Below, one piece after another: positions 1 to 7,565 of a stretch of 64,000 bases of DNA (within the stretch, counting starts at the first letter, position 1; the number at the start of each line of letters is the position of its first letter). The stretch spans positions 239,095 through 303,094 of the forward strand of contig NZ_CAJYTI010000010.1 of NCBI RefSeq assembly GCF_913777625.1. The letters run 5' to 3'. The position numbers were made by a program, and so were the translations under genes. The notes beneath the pieces are model-generated. The model was not told where the DNA came from. It saw only the letters and a list, made by a program, of their open reading frames with translations, and made no database searches. Source of the DNA: an uncultured Sphingomonas sp. (lineage in GTDB: Bacteria > Pseudomonadota > Alphaproteobacteria > Sphingomonadales > Sphingomonadaceae).

Positions 1-2109
1 GCCGAACTGGATGCCGACGGAGAAACGGCAATCCTCGATGGGGATCGGCGCCATGTAATAGCCGTCATGCGTGGGTGTGGCGGTGACCGCGCCGGTTGAG
101 GCGTGGACGCCGTCCGCGACGATCAGCGGCAGCGCGATCGTGCTGTCGACGAAATCGGCATATTTGATCGGCAGCCCGAAGCGCTTCTGCGCCAGCAGCG
201 CCAGCTTCACCGGAAGCCCCTCGCCATGCAGTTCGGCCGGCAGATACATGCGTTCGGCACCGCGCAGGTAGAACAGGCCGCGCTGGCGCAGTCCGCGGCT
301 GGCGACCGCCGGATCGAACAGCGCCACCGTATCGTCGACGCCCTGGTTCAGATCGTGCTCGAAGTCGGTCAGCACCGCCAGTTCATGCGCCATCGGGAGG
401 AACATCATCCGGCCCAGCACCGAGGCCGCGGCACTGCGCCATAGCGGCAGGTCGTCGGTTGGATTGGCGCGGATCGAAGCGGCAGCCGTCGCCTGCTGGA
501 AACGAAGCGCCCCGGCCTGGATCCGTTCGCGGATGGCGCTCTGGCGTTCCTTGATGCTGTCCTGCTTTCGGATCGGCGTGCCGTCGTCGCGATAGCCGAC
601 TGTGGAGCCCTGCGAGGCGGCGCAGATCTGCTCGAACACGGCCACGTTGGTGGACAGGGCCTCCAGCGTGCGCGGCTCGAACTGCGTTTCGTCGAGTAGC
701 CCCTTCTTGTCCAAGCCGGTCTGGAACTGCTCGCGCAGCAGCAGATAGCGGCCGGCGACATGGACGTTCAGCCGTGCGCGCAGCAAGGCGTCGACCTCGT
801 TCTGCACCGAGCCGTTGTAGCCGAGGTCGACCAGCATCAGCGTGTCGCCGGGCTGCGGATCGGCGGCGGCGCGGACATGCGCGATCAGCCGGTCGCTCGC
901 GTCGCGACCTGCCTTCAGGATCTGCTTCATCCGCTGCGGCTTGTAGACCTCGCGAAGGAAGGCCGGCGTCCGGCCGCGCTGCGCCGGCAGCTGCTTGAGC
1001 ACGATCTTGGCCTCGGCCGGGGACAGCAGCTGGTTGGCCAGCTTTTCCACCTCATGCCCGACTTCGAACTCAAGATAGCGCCGGACTGCGGCTTCGGTGG
1101 TGAACGACGCGGCGGTGGCGGTGAAGCGGCTGATCTCGACCGGGTGGCCCGGGGTGTCGCTACCGGCGTGCGCGTGGAAGCGCATCGGCAGATAGCCATC
1201 CCGCATCAGAAACAGCCAGTGCACGGTGCCGCCATGCGCAGCCTGCAGCGTCGCGGCTTCCCGCTCGAGCCAGCGTTCAAAGGCGTGGAAGACGGGGCCG
1301 ATTACCGTATAGCCCAGCGCCTCGGCCGCATCCTCGATCTGCGGCTCGCCTGCCGCGATCGTGGCGCGGTGCGGCTGCTGCGCGGCGATGGTGCCGGGCA
1401 CCGTCGGATTCAGCATCGCGCCGATCGACGCTTCCAGCCGGAGCCGTTGCTCGGTGGTTTCCGTAAACTGCTTGAGGTGCAGCGTCTGGACGCCGAACGG
1501 CGCGACGCCGCGGACATCGGCAATCGGATTGTCGCCGATGTGCAGGATCTTTCCCGGCGCGCATTTGAGTGCCTTGAGCACGTCCTCGTACAAGCCTTCG
1601 CTCTTCGAGCGGCCATAGGTCGACGAACAGAAGATCCGGTCGATCAGCGCGGCCACCTCGTCGCCCGCGGCACGGACAATAAGTCCGCGCAACTGATCGG
1701 GATCGAGATAGGTGTCCGAGACGAGGATGATGCCCAGGCCGCGCTTCTTGGCCTCCTGCATCAGCGCAACCGTGGGCGGGAAGGCGAAACAGTGCCGCGC
1801 TTCGGCATCGAGTTCCGCCTGTACCCCGGCCTTCACCGCCTCTTTCGAACCGTTCGGCAGCAGCTGGCGATAGATTTCGCCGATCGTCACTTCCTTGCGC
1901 AGATGCTGGACGATGGCCGCCTGGCGCGCGCGCAATTCCGCCCATTGCCGCTGCAGCCCGTTGGTGCCGGGCAGCGCCTGGAAAATGTCTCCCGGTGCAT
2001 GGGTGTCGCGCCAGAGCAGCGTGTCGAAACAGTCGAGCGAAAGCAGCTGGATGCCTTCCCGCCCGTCGAGCGCAGACGGCAGCGCATGCGGAAGAATGAA
2101 ATCGGTCAC
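1..2109 (-). CDS. HAD-superfamily protein of the glycosyltransferase-associated type (C-terminus beyond window)
   Basis: The reading frame is open from a GTG start at 2109 to the window edge (about 703 residues), so the C-terminus is missing. The start is supported by an AGGGA ribosome site just upstream. Residues 1-230 carry the HAD signatures: motif I LDCFDTLL with nucleophile Asp26 (the usual +2 acid is Phe, as in LFDTLL-type relatives), motif II VSDTY, a lysine in RSKSEG, and motif IV HIGDNPIADV. The following ~470 residues match no domain I can name. Proteins of this layout (COG5610-like) usually sit in surface-polysaccharide or glycosylation loci. It diverges from flaF, so a role in flagellin or envelope glycosylation is possible but inferred. 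Family call fairly sure, substrate unknown. Confidence 0.75.
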   Translation of the reverse strand, partial: MTDFILPHALPSALDGREGIQLLSLDCFDTLLWRDTHAPGDIFQALPGTNGLQRQWAELRARQAAIVQHLRKEVTIGEIYRQLLPNGSKEAVKAGVQAELDAEARHCFAFPPTVALMQEAKKRGLGIILVSDTYLDPDQLRGLIVRAAGDEVAALIDRIFCSSTYGRSKSEGLYEDVLKALKCAPGKILHIGDNPIADVRGVAPFGVQTLHLKQFTETTEQRLRLEASIGAMLNPTVPGTIAAQQPHRATIAAGEPQIEDAAEALGYTVIGPVFHAFERWLEREAATLQAAHGGTVHWLFLMRDGYLPMRFHAHAGSDTPGHPVEISRFTATAASFTTEAAVRRYLEFEVGHEVEKLANQLLSPAEAKIVLKQLPAQRGRTPAFLREVYKPQRMKQILKAGRDASDRLIAHVRAAADPQPGDTLMLVDLGYNGSVQNEVDALLRARLNVHVAGRYLLLREQFQTGLDKKGLLDETQFEPRTLEALSTNVAVFEQICAASQGSTVGYRDDGTPIRKQDSIKERQSAIRERIQAGALRFQQATAAASIRANPTDDLPLWRSAAASVLGRMMFLPMAHELAVLTDFEHDLNQGVDDTVALFDPAVASRGLRQRGLFYLRGAERMYLPAELHGEGLPVKLALLAQKRFGLPIKYADFVDSTIALPLIVADGVHASTGAVTATPTHDGYYMAPIPIEDCRFSVGIQFG

Positions 2110-2222
2110 GGTACTGTCCCTGGAAAGCGCCCGCACCGAGGGGACGCAGGAATCTTATAGGAAGGCCGCGGACCGACCCGGCAAAATCTTCCTACAATGG
2201 CTCCAGGAGCAAAGGAGCGACA

Positions 2223-2612
2223 ATGACGATCAATGCTTATCAGGCGGCCCGGAGCCGGGCCGAAACGCCGCGCGCTGCGGAATTGCGGCTGATGCGCGAG
2301 ATCACCGGCGAAATGTTGACCGCACATGAAGCCGGCCTGAAGGGCGCGTTGTTGATGCCGTCGCTGTATCGAAACCGCGAGATGTGGACGGCCTTCGTCA
2401 CCGATTGCGGTGCGCGCGGCAACAATCTGCCGGTCGAGCTGCGGGCCAAGATCATCTCGCTCGGCCTGTGGGTCGATCGTTTCACCAGCGACGTGGTTGC
2501 CGGCCGCGAGTCCATCATCGAACTGATCACGGTCAACCGCACGATCATGGAAGGCCTCGGCGGGCCGAATGTCGCGACCGAGGGTCTGCCGGCTGCCGCC
2601 GCCGCCGCCTGA
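2223..2612 (+). CDS. flaF: FlaF family flagellar biosynthesis regulator
   Basis: This 129-residue protein begins MTINAYQAARSR and has the FlaF pattern: an N-terminal helix with ELRLMREITG, then LYRNREMWTAFVTD and a C-terminal IIELITVNRTIMEGL. In alphaproteobacteria FlaF works with FlbT to control flagellin translation and secretion in the cytoplasm. The start has a strong AAGGAG site five bases upstream. The C-terminus ends in an alanine run of low complexity. The gene appears to be transcribed alone, with a strong terminator directly downstream. No flagellin, flbT or other flagellar gene is visible in the window; the divergent neighbour is a HAD protein. The family call is confident; where the flagellin gene lies is unknown. 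Confidence 0.88.
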   Translation: MTINAYQAARSRAETPRAAELRLMREITGEMLTAHEAGLKGALLMPSLYRNREMWTAFVTDCGARGNNLPVELRAKIISLGLWVDRFTSDVVAGRESIIELITVNRTIMEGLGGPNVATEGLPAAAAAA

Positions 2613-2635
2613 ACCGGTTCTTCTGCCTGATACCG

Positions 2636-2668
2636 AAAAAGCCCCGGGGCAGCCCCCCGGGGCTTTTT
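2636..2668. terminator. Strong intrinsic terminator after flaF
   Basis: A 9-bp GC stem (GCCCCGGGG with CCCCGGGGC) surrounds a five-base loop. It is flanked by five A on the left and five T on the right, so it can act in both directions. It lies 24 bases after the flaF stop. Confidence 0.9.
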
Positions 2669-2821
2669 CGTGTCTGCGCCGACCGGCGCCAAGGCGCTTC
2701 GCCGCGGCTGCCGTTTCCAGATCGCGCGCCCCGTGCTGCCGGAGGACCTTCCGTCCATGGCCCCGTCGCTCCGAGCGTCGCGCCCGCCTTCAGTGGGCGG
2801 TGGACCGAACCGTACACCTAC

Positions 2822-2857
2822 GAAAACGGGCGCCGCGGCATCGCCGGGCGCCCGTGT
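2822..2857 (-). terminator. Intrinsic terminator of the chemoreceptor gene
   Basis: A 9-bp stem (ACGGGCGCC with GGCGCCCGT on the plus strand) has a 12-base loop. On the minus strand it is followed by TTTTCG. It lies 23 bases beyond the stop of the chemoreceptor gene. I see nothing codable between it and the flaF terminator. Confidence 0.75.
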
Positions 2858-2879
2858 TTCGGAGCGGTGGGGCAGGGGA

Positions 2880-4760
2880 TCAGAACGACGCCCAGTCGTC
2901 CCCGCCTGCCGAGACGGGTACCGCCGCCGCCATCGGCTTGACCGGCGAGACATAGCCGCCGCTCGATGCGGCAGCGTGCGGCATGCGCGCGGGCTTGCGA
3001 ACGCTGCCGCCGCCGCCGCCGCTGCCGATGTTGAACTGCTGGGCCCGATCGGCCATGGCTGCGACTTCGGACGTGAGGTTGCGCGCGGCAGCCGAGGTCT
3101 GTTCGACCATCGCCGCATTCTGCTGGGTCGACTGGTCCATCGTCCCGATCGTCTGCGAAATTTCCGAGATCGCGGACGACTGGGCCTGGTTGTCGGTGGC
3201 GATGCGACCGAGCAGCTGGTGCACCTCGCCGACATCGCTCGAGATGTTCGACAGCGCGCCATCGACCTTCTCGACCATGCCTACCGCCGTCACGATGTCG
3301 GCCTGCGTCGCGGTCAACTGGTCGCGGGCGCGGCCCGCTTCCTCTTCCGCGCGCATCGCGAGCGCGGAGACGAGATCGGCAACCACGGCGAAGCCGCGCC
3401 CTGCTTCACCCGCGCGTCCGGCTTCGACCGCGGCGTTCATCGCGAGAACGCGGGTCTGGAAGGCGATCTTGTCGAGGCCTTCAATCACGCTGTCGATACC
3501 CTTGGCGCTTTCCGACACGCGGTTCATCGCCTGCATCGCTTCGTCGGCCGTGCTGCGGCCCGAAGAGACGACGGTGATCGTCTGGTCGGCGCGCTGCACG
3601 GTGCCGTTGGCGGCGGTGGCGGTCGCCTTGAGCCGCTGGTCCATCTGGGTGATGGCGGCGGCGGTCTGCTCCAGCGCCGAGGCATTGGCCTCGGTGCGCC
3701 GGGCCAGGTCTTCGCTGGCCTGCGCGATCTCGCTGGATCCGGTGCGGATGTTCTGCGTCGATTCCATCACCGAGCCGATCAGTTCGCGGAGCGCGACCAG
3801 CGCCTCGTTGAGGTTGCTCTTGAGCTCGGCATAGGCGGGCGGGAAGTCGGCGGTGACGTTGGCGGTCAGGTCGCCGGCGGCGACCCGGACCAGGCTCTCG
3901 CGCACGGTGTTGGTCACCATCGCCTGCTCGGCGGCGGCGCGCGCATCGATCTGCGCGCGTTCCGCGGCAGCGATACGAAACTGCTCGACGGCGCGGGCGA
4001 TCTCGCCCAGCTCGTCGCCGCGACCGAGGCTCGGCACGTCGGCGACACCGCCTTCGGCCAGCGTCTTGGTCGCCTGAGCGAGGCGCGCCATCGGCTGGGC
4101 GACGGTGCGATTGATCACCAGCCACACGCCGCCCAGCGCAACGAACGAGAGGACCGAGAGGCCGATGGTGAGGACCAGCGCCGTGGCGGACGATGCGTTG
4201 CCGCGCGCATTGGCGTCCTCGGAGGCCTTGCGCAGCGCGTCCAGTATCTTCTGGGCCTGATCCAGCGCGTCGTGCGAACGCTCCTTGCCCTCGCCCTTGA
4301 TCAGCTTGAGGCCACCCTCTTTGTTGGTGACGTCGGCGTCGAAGATCCGGCGATTGGTGTCGTCCAGCTGTCCCTTGATCGCGGTCAGGCGGGTGACGTC
4401 GGCAGCCATTGCGGGATCCGCCACTGCCGCGAAGGCCTTGATGTCGCGGTCCAGTTCCTCCGAAGCCGTGTCGAGGCGCTTTTGCAGCTTGGCGCGTTCG
4501 TCGTCGGTCAGCGCGTTGTAGTGGCTGTAGACGATGATCCGCATCTCTTTGATGTCGCTGATAACGTCCGTCATGTTCGACATGCCCGCGACGCTGACCT
4601 CGACGTGCCGTCGCGCGATGCCGGTGAGGTCGCGGTTGGATACCCACCCGTTGATCGCCAGGCCGATCAGCAAAATCCCGAGAAAGCTGAACGCCGCCAG
4701 CATCTTTTTAGTGAGGGGCCAGTCGTCGAGAAATGCAAGCATGTAGCGATCCACCCGCAA
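2880..4760 (-). CDS. Methyl-accepting chemotaxis protein
   Basis: This 626-residue membrane receptor has an N-terminal transmembrane helix (about 20-40), a helical periplasmic sensor of the four-helix-bundle type and a second transmembrane helix near 190-215. A HAMP segment and a long coiled-coil signalling domain follow, with the hairpin tip around IAFQTRVLAMNAAVEAGRAG. Such proteins control CheA through CheW. The last residues, DWASF, fit the xWxxF tether that binds the methylation enzymes CheR and CheB. A second start at 4742 (MLAFLDDW) is also possible. No che genes adjoin it. The signalling core is nearly identical to that of the receptor at 55087-56955, while the sensors differ. The ligand cannot be told. 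Confidence 0.9.
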   Translation of the reverse strand: MRVDRYMLAFLDDWPLTKKMLAAFSFLGILLIGLAINGWVSNRDLTGIARRHVEVSVAGMSNMTDVISDIKEMRIIVYSHYNALTDDERAKLQKRLDTASEELDRDIKAFAAVADPAMAADVTRLTAIKGQLDDTNRRIFDADVTNKEGGLKLIKGEGKERSHDALDQAQKILDALRKASEDANARGNASSATALVLTIGLSVLSFVALGGVWLVINRTVAQPMARLAQATKTLAEGGVADVPSLGRGDELGEIARAVEQFRIAAAERAQIDARAAAEQAMVTNTVRESLVRVAAGDLTANVTADFPPAYAELKSNLNEALVALRELIGSVMESTQNIRTGSSEIAQASEDLARRTEANASALEQTAAAITQMDQRLKATATAANGTVQRADQTITVVSSGRSTADEAMQAMNRVSESAKGIDSVIEGLDKIAFQTRVLAMNAAVEAGRAGEAGRGFAVVADLVSALAMRAEEEAGRARDQLTATQADIVTAVGMVEKVDGALSNISSDVGEVHQLLGRIATDNQAQSSAISEISQTIGTMDQSTQQNAAMVEQTSAAARNLTSEVAAMADRAQQFNIGSGGGGGSVRKPARMPHAAASSGGYVSPVKPMAAAVPVSAGGDDWASF

Positions 4761-4968
4761 GCTCCGATCGCAGGTCGGAGCAGATTTCGATGCCCAAAAA
4801 AGGGCGATGTGCTGCTCATTATAGAGGCGTCGCGGTACTGCTAGCGGATCGCGATTTACGTAACGGTATCCGAGGAGATCGGGGAAACCCCTAGGGCGGC
4901 GCTAACTGACCGAACACGCGGACTTCCTTTCTATAAGGGCAAGGAATAACCGCCGAAGGTAGGGACGC

Positions 4969-6360
4969 GTGCACGAAGGTAGGAACAGGGCTTGGATCGT
5001 TCGTGGCGCAGGGCTGGCGCTGCTGCTCGCCGCGGGCGCGGCCGAGGCGCAGACCAAGCCCGAAGCCGCGGCTCCGCCGGCTGGTCCCAAACTGAGTATC
5101 GAAGGCAGTTTTCGTACTCGCCTGGAGGGCATTGACGGCCAGTTCCGCCCGAAAGTCGACGACAGTATCGCCTTTATATCCTTCCGCACGCTGGTGGCGG
5201 CGAAGCTGCAGTGGGACAGCCTCACGATCGGCGGCGAACTGATGGAGGCGCGTGGCTATGGGGAAGGGCATAACAGCTCGGTCCGAGCCAGCGATGTGAA
5301 CACCATCGAGCCGCTCCAGGCCTATGCGAGCTACAAGTTCCGCAATGTGCTTGGCAAGAAGGACAGCCTGACGGCGACGGCCGGGCGCTTCACGATGACG
5401 TTCGGCGCCCAGCGCCTGGTCGCCCGCGCCGATTTCGGCAATACCTTTCCCTCCTATCTGGGCGTCCGGGCCGACTACAAGAGCAAGAACAAGGACGAAC
5501 TCGTCCTTTTCTGGTCGCACCCCATGGATGCGCTGCCGAACGGGGGCGACGGGATCTACAACAACAAGTTCCAGCTCGATCACGTCAATACCGGTACCGT
5601 CTTCTACGGCGCCGACGGAAACCTTGCCGATGTCGGCCACAAGCTGAGCGTCGGCGGCTATGTCTATCGGCTCGCCGAGCAGGACCGGCCCGGCTACCAG
5701 ACGCGCGATCGCCGCATGGTGACCTTCGGTTTGCGCCTTCGTCGCACGCCCGCCAAGGGCAAGTTCGACGTCGAGGCGGAGGCGGCCCTGCAGCGCGGGA
5801 CCGCGCGCCTGACGACGACCGCCACCGATCGTGCCGATTTCGAAGTGCGCGCGGGGTTCCTCCACGCCGAGGCTGGCTACACCTTCTCGAAACGCTGGAC
5901 GCCGCGGGTGTCGGGCTTCTTCGACTATGCAAGCGGCGGCGGCGGCGCCAACGGGACCTATCGCCGCTTCGACTCCCTCTTCGGCGCGCGTCGCGCCGAT
6001 TACGGCCCGACATCGTTGTTCGGCCCGGTCGGGCTGGCCAATCTCGTCTCGCCGGGCGTGCGGATCGAAGCCACGCCTTCCAAGCGGCTGGACCTGATGG
6101 GGGCGGTGCGCGGGCTATGGCTGGCCGATCGCACCGATACCTTCGCCTTCACCAGCGTGCGCGACAAGACCGGCGCCTCGGGCCGCCACGCCGGCACCGA
6201 GGTGGAAGTGCGCGTGCGCCGCTCGCTGATCCCCAACCGGCTGCGCTTCGAACTGGGCGCCGCCTATCTCGCGAAGGGCCGCTTCCTCACCCAGGCGCCC
6301 AACGCCCCGCACACCGGCGACGCCCGCTACGGCTATGCGGACCTGGTCCTGAAGTTCTGA
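4969..6360 (+). CDS. Alginate-export-family outer membrane porin
   Basis: The 463-residue protein starts with GTG, preceded by an AGGG ribosome site. A signal peptide ends near AAEAQ, and the rest has alternating beta-strand character. It contains features of the alginate-export (AlgE-like) family: an early strand SFRTRLEGID, GGELMEARGYG, the AGRFTMTFGAQRLVAR segment and FGNTFPSYLGVRADY, ending in the outer-membrane-type terminus DLVLKF. Members are 18-strand-type channels; many in sphingomonads are not linked to alginate and their substrate is unknown. There are no polysaccharide synthesis genes beside it, so actual alginate export is not supported. It stands alone, divergent from the chemoreceptor across about 200 bases. 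Confidence 0.8.
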   Translation: MHEGRNRAWIVRGAGLALLLAAGAAEAQTKPEAAAPPAGPKLSIEGSFRTRLEGIDGQFRPKVDDSIAFISFRTLVAAKLQWDSLTIGGELMEARGYGEGHNSSVRASDVNTIEPLQAYASYKFRNVLGKKDSLTATAGRFTMTFGAQRLVARADFGNTFPSYLGVRADYKSKNKDELVLFWSHPMDALPNGGDGIYNNKFQLDHVNTGTVFYGADGNLADVGHKLSVGGYVYRLAEQDRPGYQTRDRRMVTFGLRLRRTPAKGKFDVEAEAALQRGTARLTTTATDRADFEVRAGFLHAEAGYTFSKRWTPRVSGFFDYASGGGGANGTYRRFDSLFGARRADYGPTSLFGPVGLANLVSPGVRIEATPSKRLDLMGAVRGLWLADRTDTFAFTSVRDKTGASGRHAGTEVEVRVRRSLIPNRLRFELGAAYLAKGRFLTQAPNAPHTGDARYGYADLVLKF

Positions 6361-6453
6361 TGCGACGACACGAGCAAACCAAAGCGATACCAGTCTAGAA
6401 ACCTGCGAGAAACACGGTATGATCGCCCAAACAGGCAGGCTCTCCAAGCGATC

Positions 6454-6792
6454 GTGATGGTTCTGAACATGCTGGTTATCCTGATGGTACGCGAGTCCGG
6501 CTTGCGCAGTGCGCTGGCCGCCCGGCTCGCGCTGTCCGGCATGGACGTGGTGAGCATGGAGCAGGTCGATTCCGTGCGGATCGGCCGGCTGGGCGGGGTG
6601 TCTCCGGTCCTGGTCGCTGATGTCGATGCTGCCTCCGCCCACCCCGGCGGTCTGGCTGCGCTGGGCGGCGATCCCATGTGGGAGCGCTTGCTGATCATCG
6701 GTGCCGATGGCGATTCCGCATCGCCGCACATCCATCACGTCGGCCGGGAAGATCCCGGCGCCGCCATCGCCTTGCTGCTGCGCCAGCGATAA
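6454..6792 (+). CDS. Small unrecognised protein with receiver-like pattern
   Basis: The frame opens GTG-ATG at 6454/6457 and encodes 112 residues. I do not recognise it as a named family. The layout resembles a shrunken response-regulator receiver: an initial hydrophobic strand VILMV, a helix ESGLRSALAARL, then GMDVVSM, a strand VLVADVDA at the phosphorylation-site position, and a strand RLLIIGAD. The acidic pair that normally ends strand 1 is replaced by Arg-Glu, and the conserved Lys is not evident. It precedes, on the opposite strand, a FixJ-type regulator. It may be a degenerate receiver or an unrelated alpha/beta protein. That it is a real gene is likely but not certain. Confidence 0.55.
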   Translation: MMVLNMLVILMVRESGLRSALAARLALSGMDVVSMEQVDSVRIGRLGGVSPVLVADVDAASAHPGGLAALGGDPMWERLLIIGADGDSASPHIHHVGREDPGAAIALLLRQR

Positions 6793-6903
6793 GCGCGCGC
6801 ACCCCTGCGCCTTTGCGGCCGTGTCGCAGACACTGCCAGCGTGCCTCAACCATGTTTCCGGGCGCGACGTTCGAAGATCTCCAGGCGGTGCGTATGTGAG
6901 TGT

Positions 6904-6940
6904 CGCCTGAGAACGCCCCATTTCGGGCCATTCTCAGGCG
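6904..6940 (-). terminator. Long hairpin beyond the fixJ-like gene
   Basis: CGCCTGAGAA (6904-6913) pairs with TTCTCAGGCG (6931-6940), and an inner GCCC/GGGC stem extends it. It lies 10 bases past the stop of the minus-strand regulator and between two convergent genes. No T-run follows on either strand, so it may be a weak terminator or an RNA-stabilising 3' end. Confidence 0.5.
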
Positions 6941-6950
6941 ATTTGCTATG

Positions 6951-7565
6951 TCACCCCTTGGGGAAAAGCCCTGCGGCGAACGCGATGCGCAGCGCTTCGG
7001 AAAGGCTGCGCACTTCAAGCTTTTCCATCAGGTTCGCGCGATAGATCTCGACCGTGCGGGGGCTGATGTCGAGTTCATAGGCGATGATCTTGTTCGATCG
7101 TCCCTCGATCAGACCCTTCAGGACATCGGTTTCGCGCGGCGACAGCTTGGCGATTTTCGATTCGGCCGTTGCCGTGCGCGCGGCGGCTTCGCTGTCCTCT
7201 TCCAGCTTGGAAAAGGCCTGGTCGATCACCTTGAGCAGGAACTCGGCCTCATAGGGCTTCTCGATGAAATCGAGCGCGCCTGCCTTCATCGCCTGCACTG
7301 CGAGCCCGACATTGCCTTGACCCGTCAATACGATCGCGACGAATTTGGGCGCCCGATCCAGCTTGGTCAGCACATCCAGTCCGCTGGATCCGGGCATGTG
7401 AAAGTCGAGCAGCACCACGCCGGGGTCGAGTTCGGCTTCCTGCTCCAGGAAGGCGTCCCCCGAGCGATAGCCGCGGACGATCAGATCCGGGCGAACGGAA
7501 AGCAGGCTGTGCAACGAGGCGCGGACGGCGTCGTCGTCGTCGACGATGTAGATCGTTCGGGTCAT
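6951..7565 (-). CDS. FixJ-family response regulator
   Basis: The 204-residue protein has an N-terminal receiver domain (about 1-120) with the acidic cluster VDDDD, phosphoacceptor Asp54 in LLDFHMPG, the Thr of VLTGQG and Lys in EKPY. A C-terminal LuxR-type helix-turn-helix (about 140-200) reads LSPRETDVLKGLIEG and SPRTVEIYRANLMEKL. It should bind DNA after phosphorylation by the kinase encoded immediately upstream. The kinase stop and this start share the bases TAATG, so translation is coupled. The signal and the target genes are not evident. FixJ here means the structural family and does not imply nitrogen fixation. Confidence 0.93.
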   Translation of the reverse strand: MTRTIYIVDDDDAVRASLHSLLSVRPDLIVRGYRSGDAFLEQEAELDPGVVLLDFHMPGSSGLDVLTKLDRAPKFVAIVLTGQGNVGLAVQAMKAGALDFIEKPYEAEFLLKVIDQAFSKLEEDSEAAARTATAESKIAKLSPRETDVLKGLIEGRSNKIIAYELDISPRTVEIYRANLMEKLEVRSLSEALRIAFAAGLFPKG

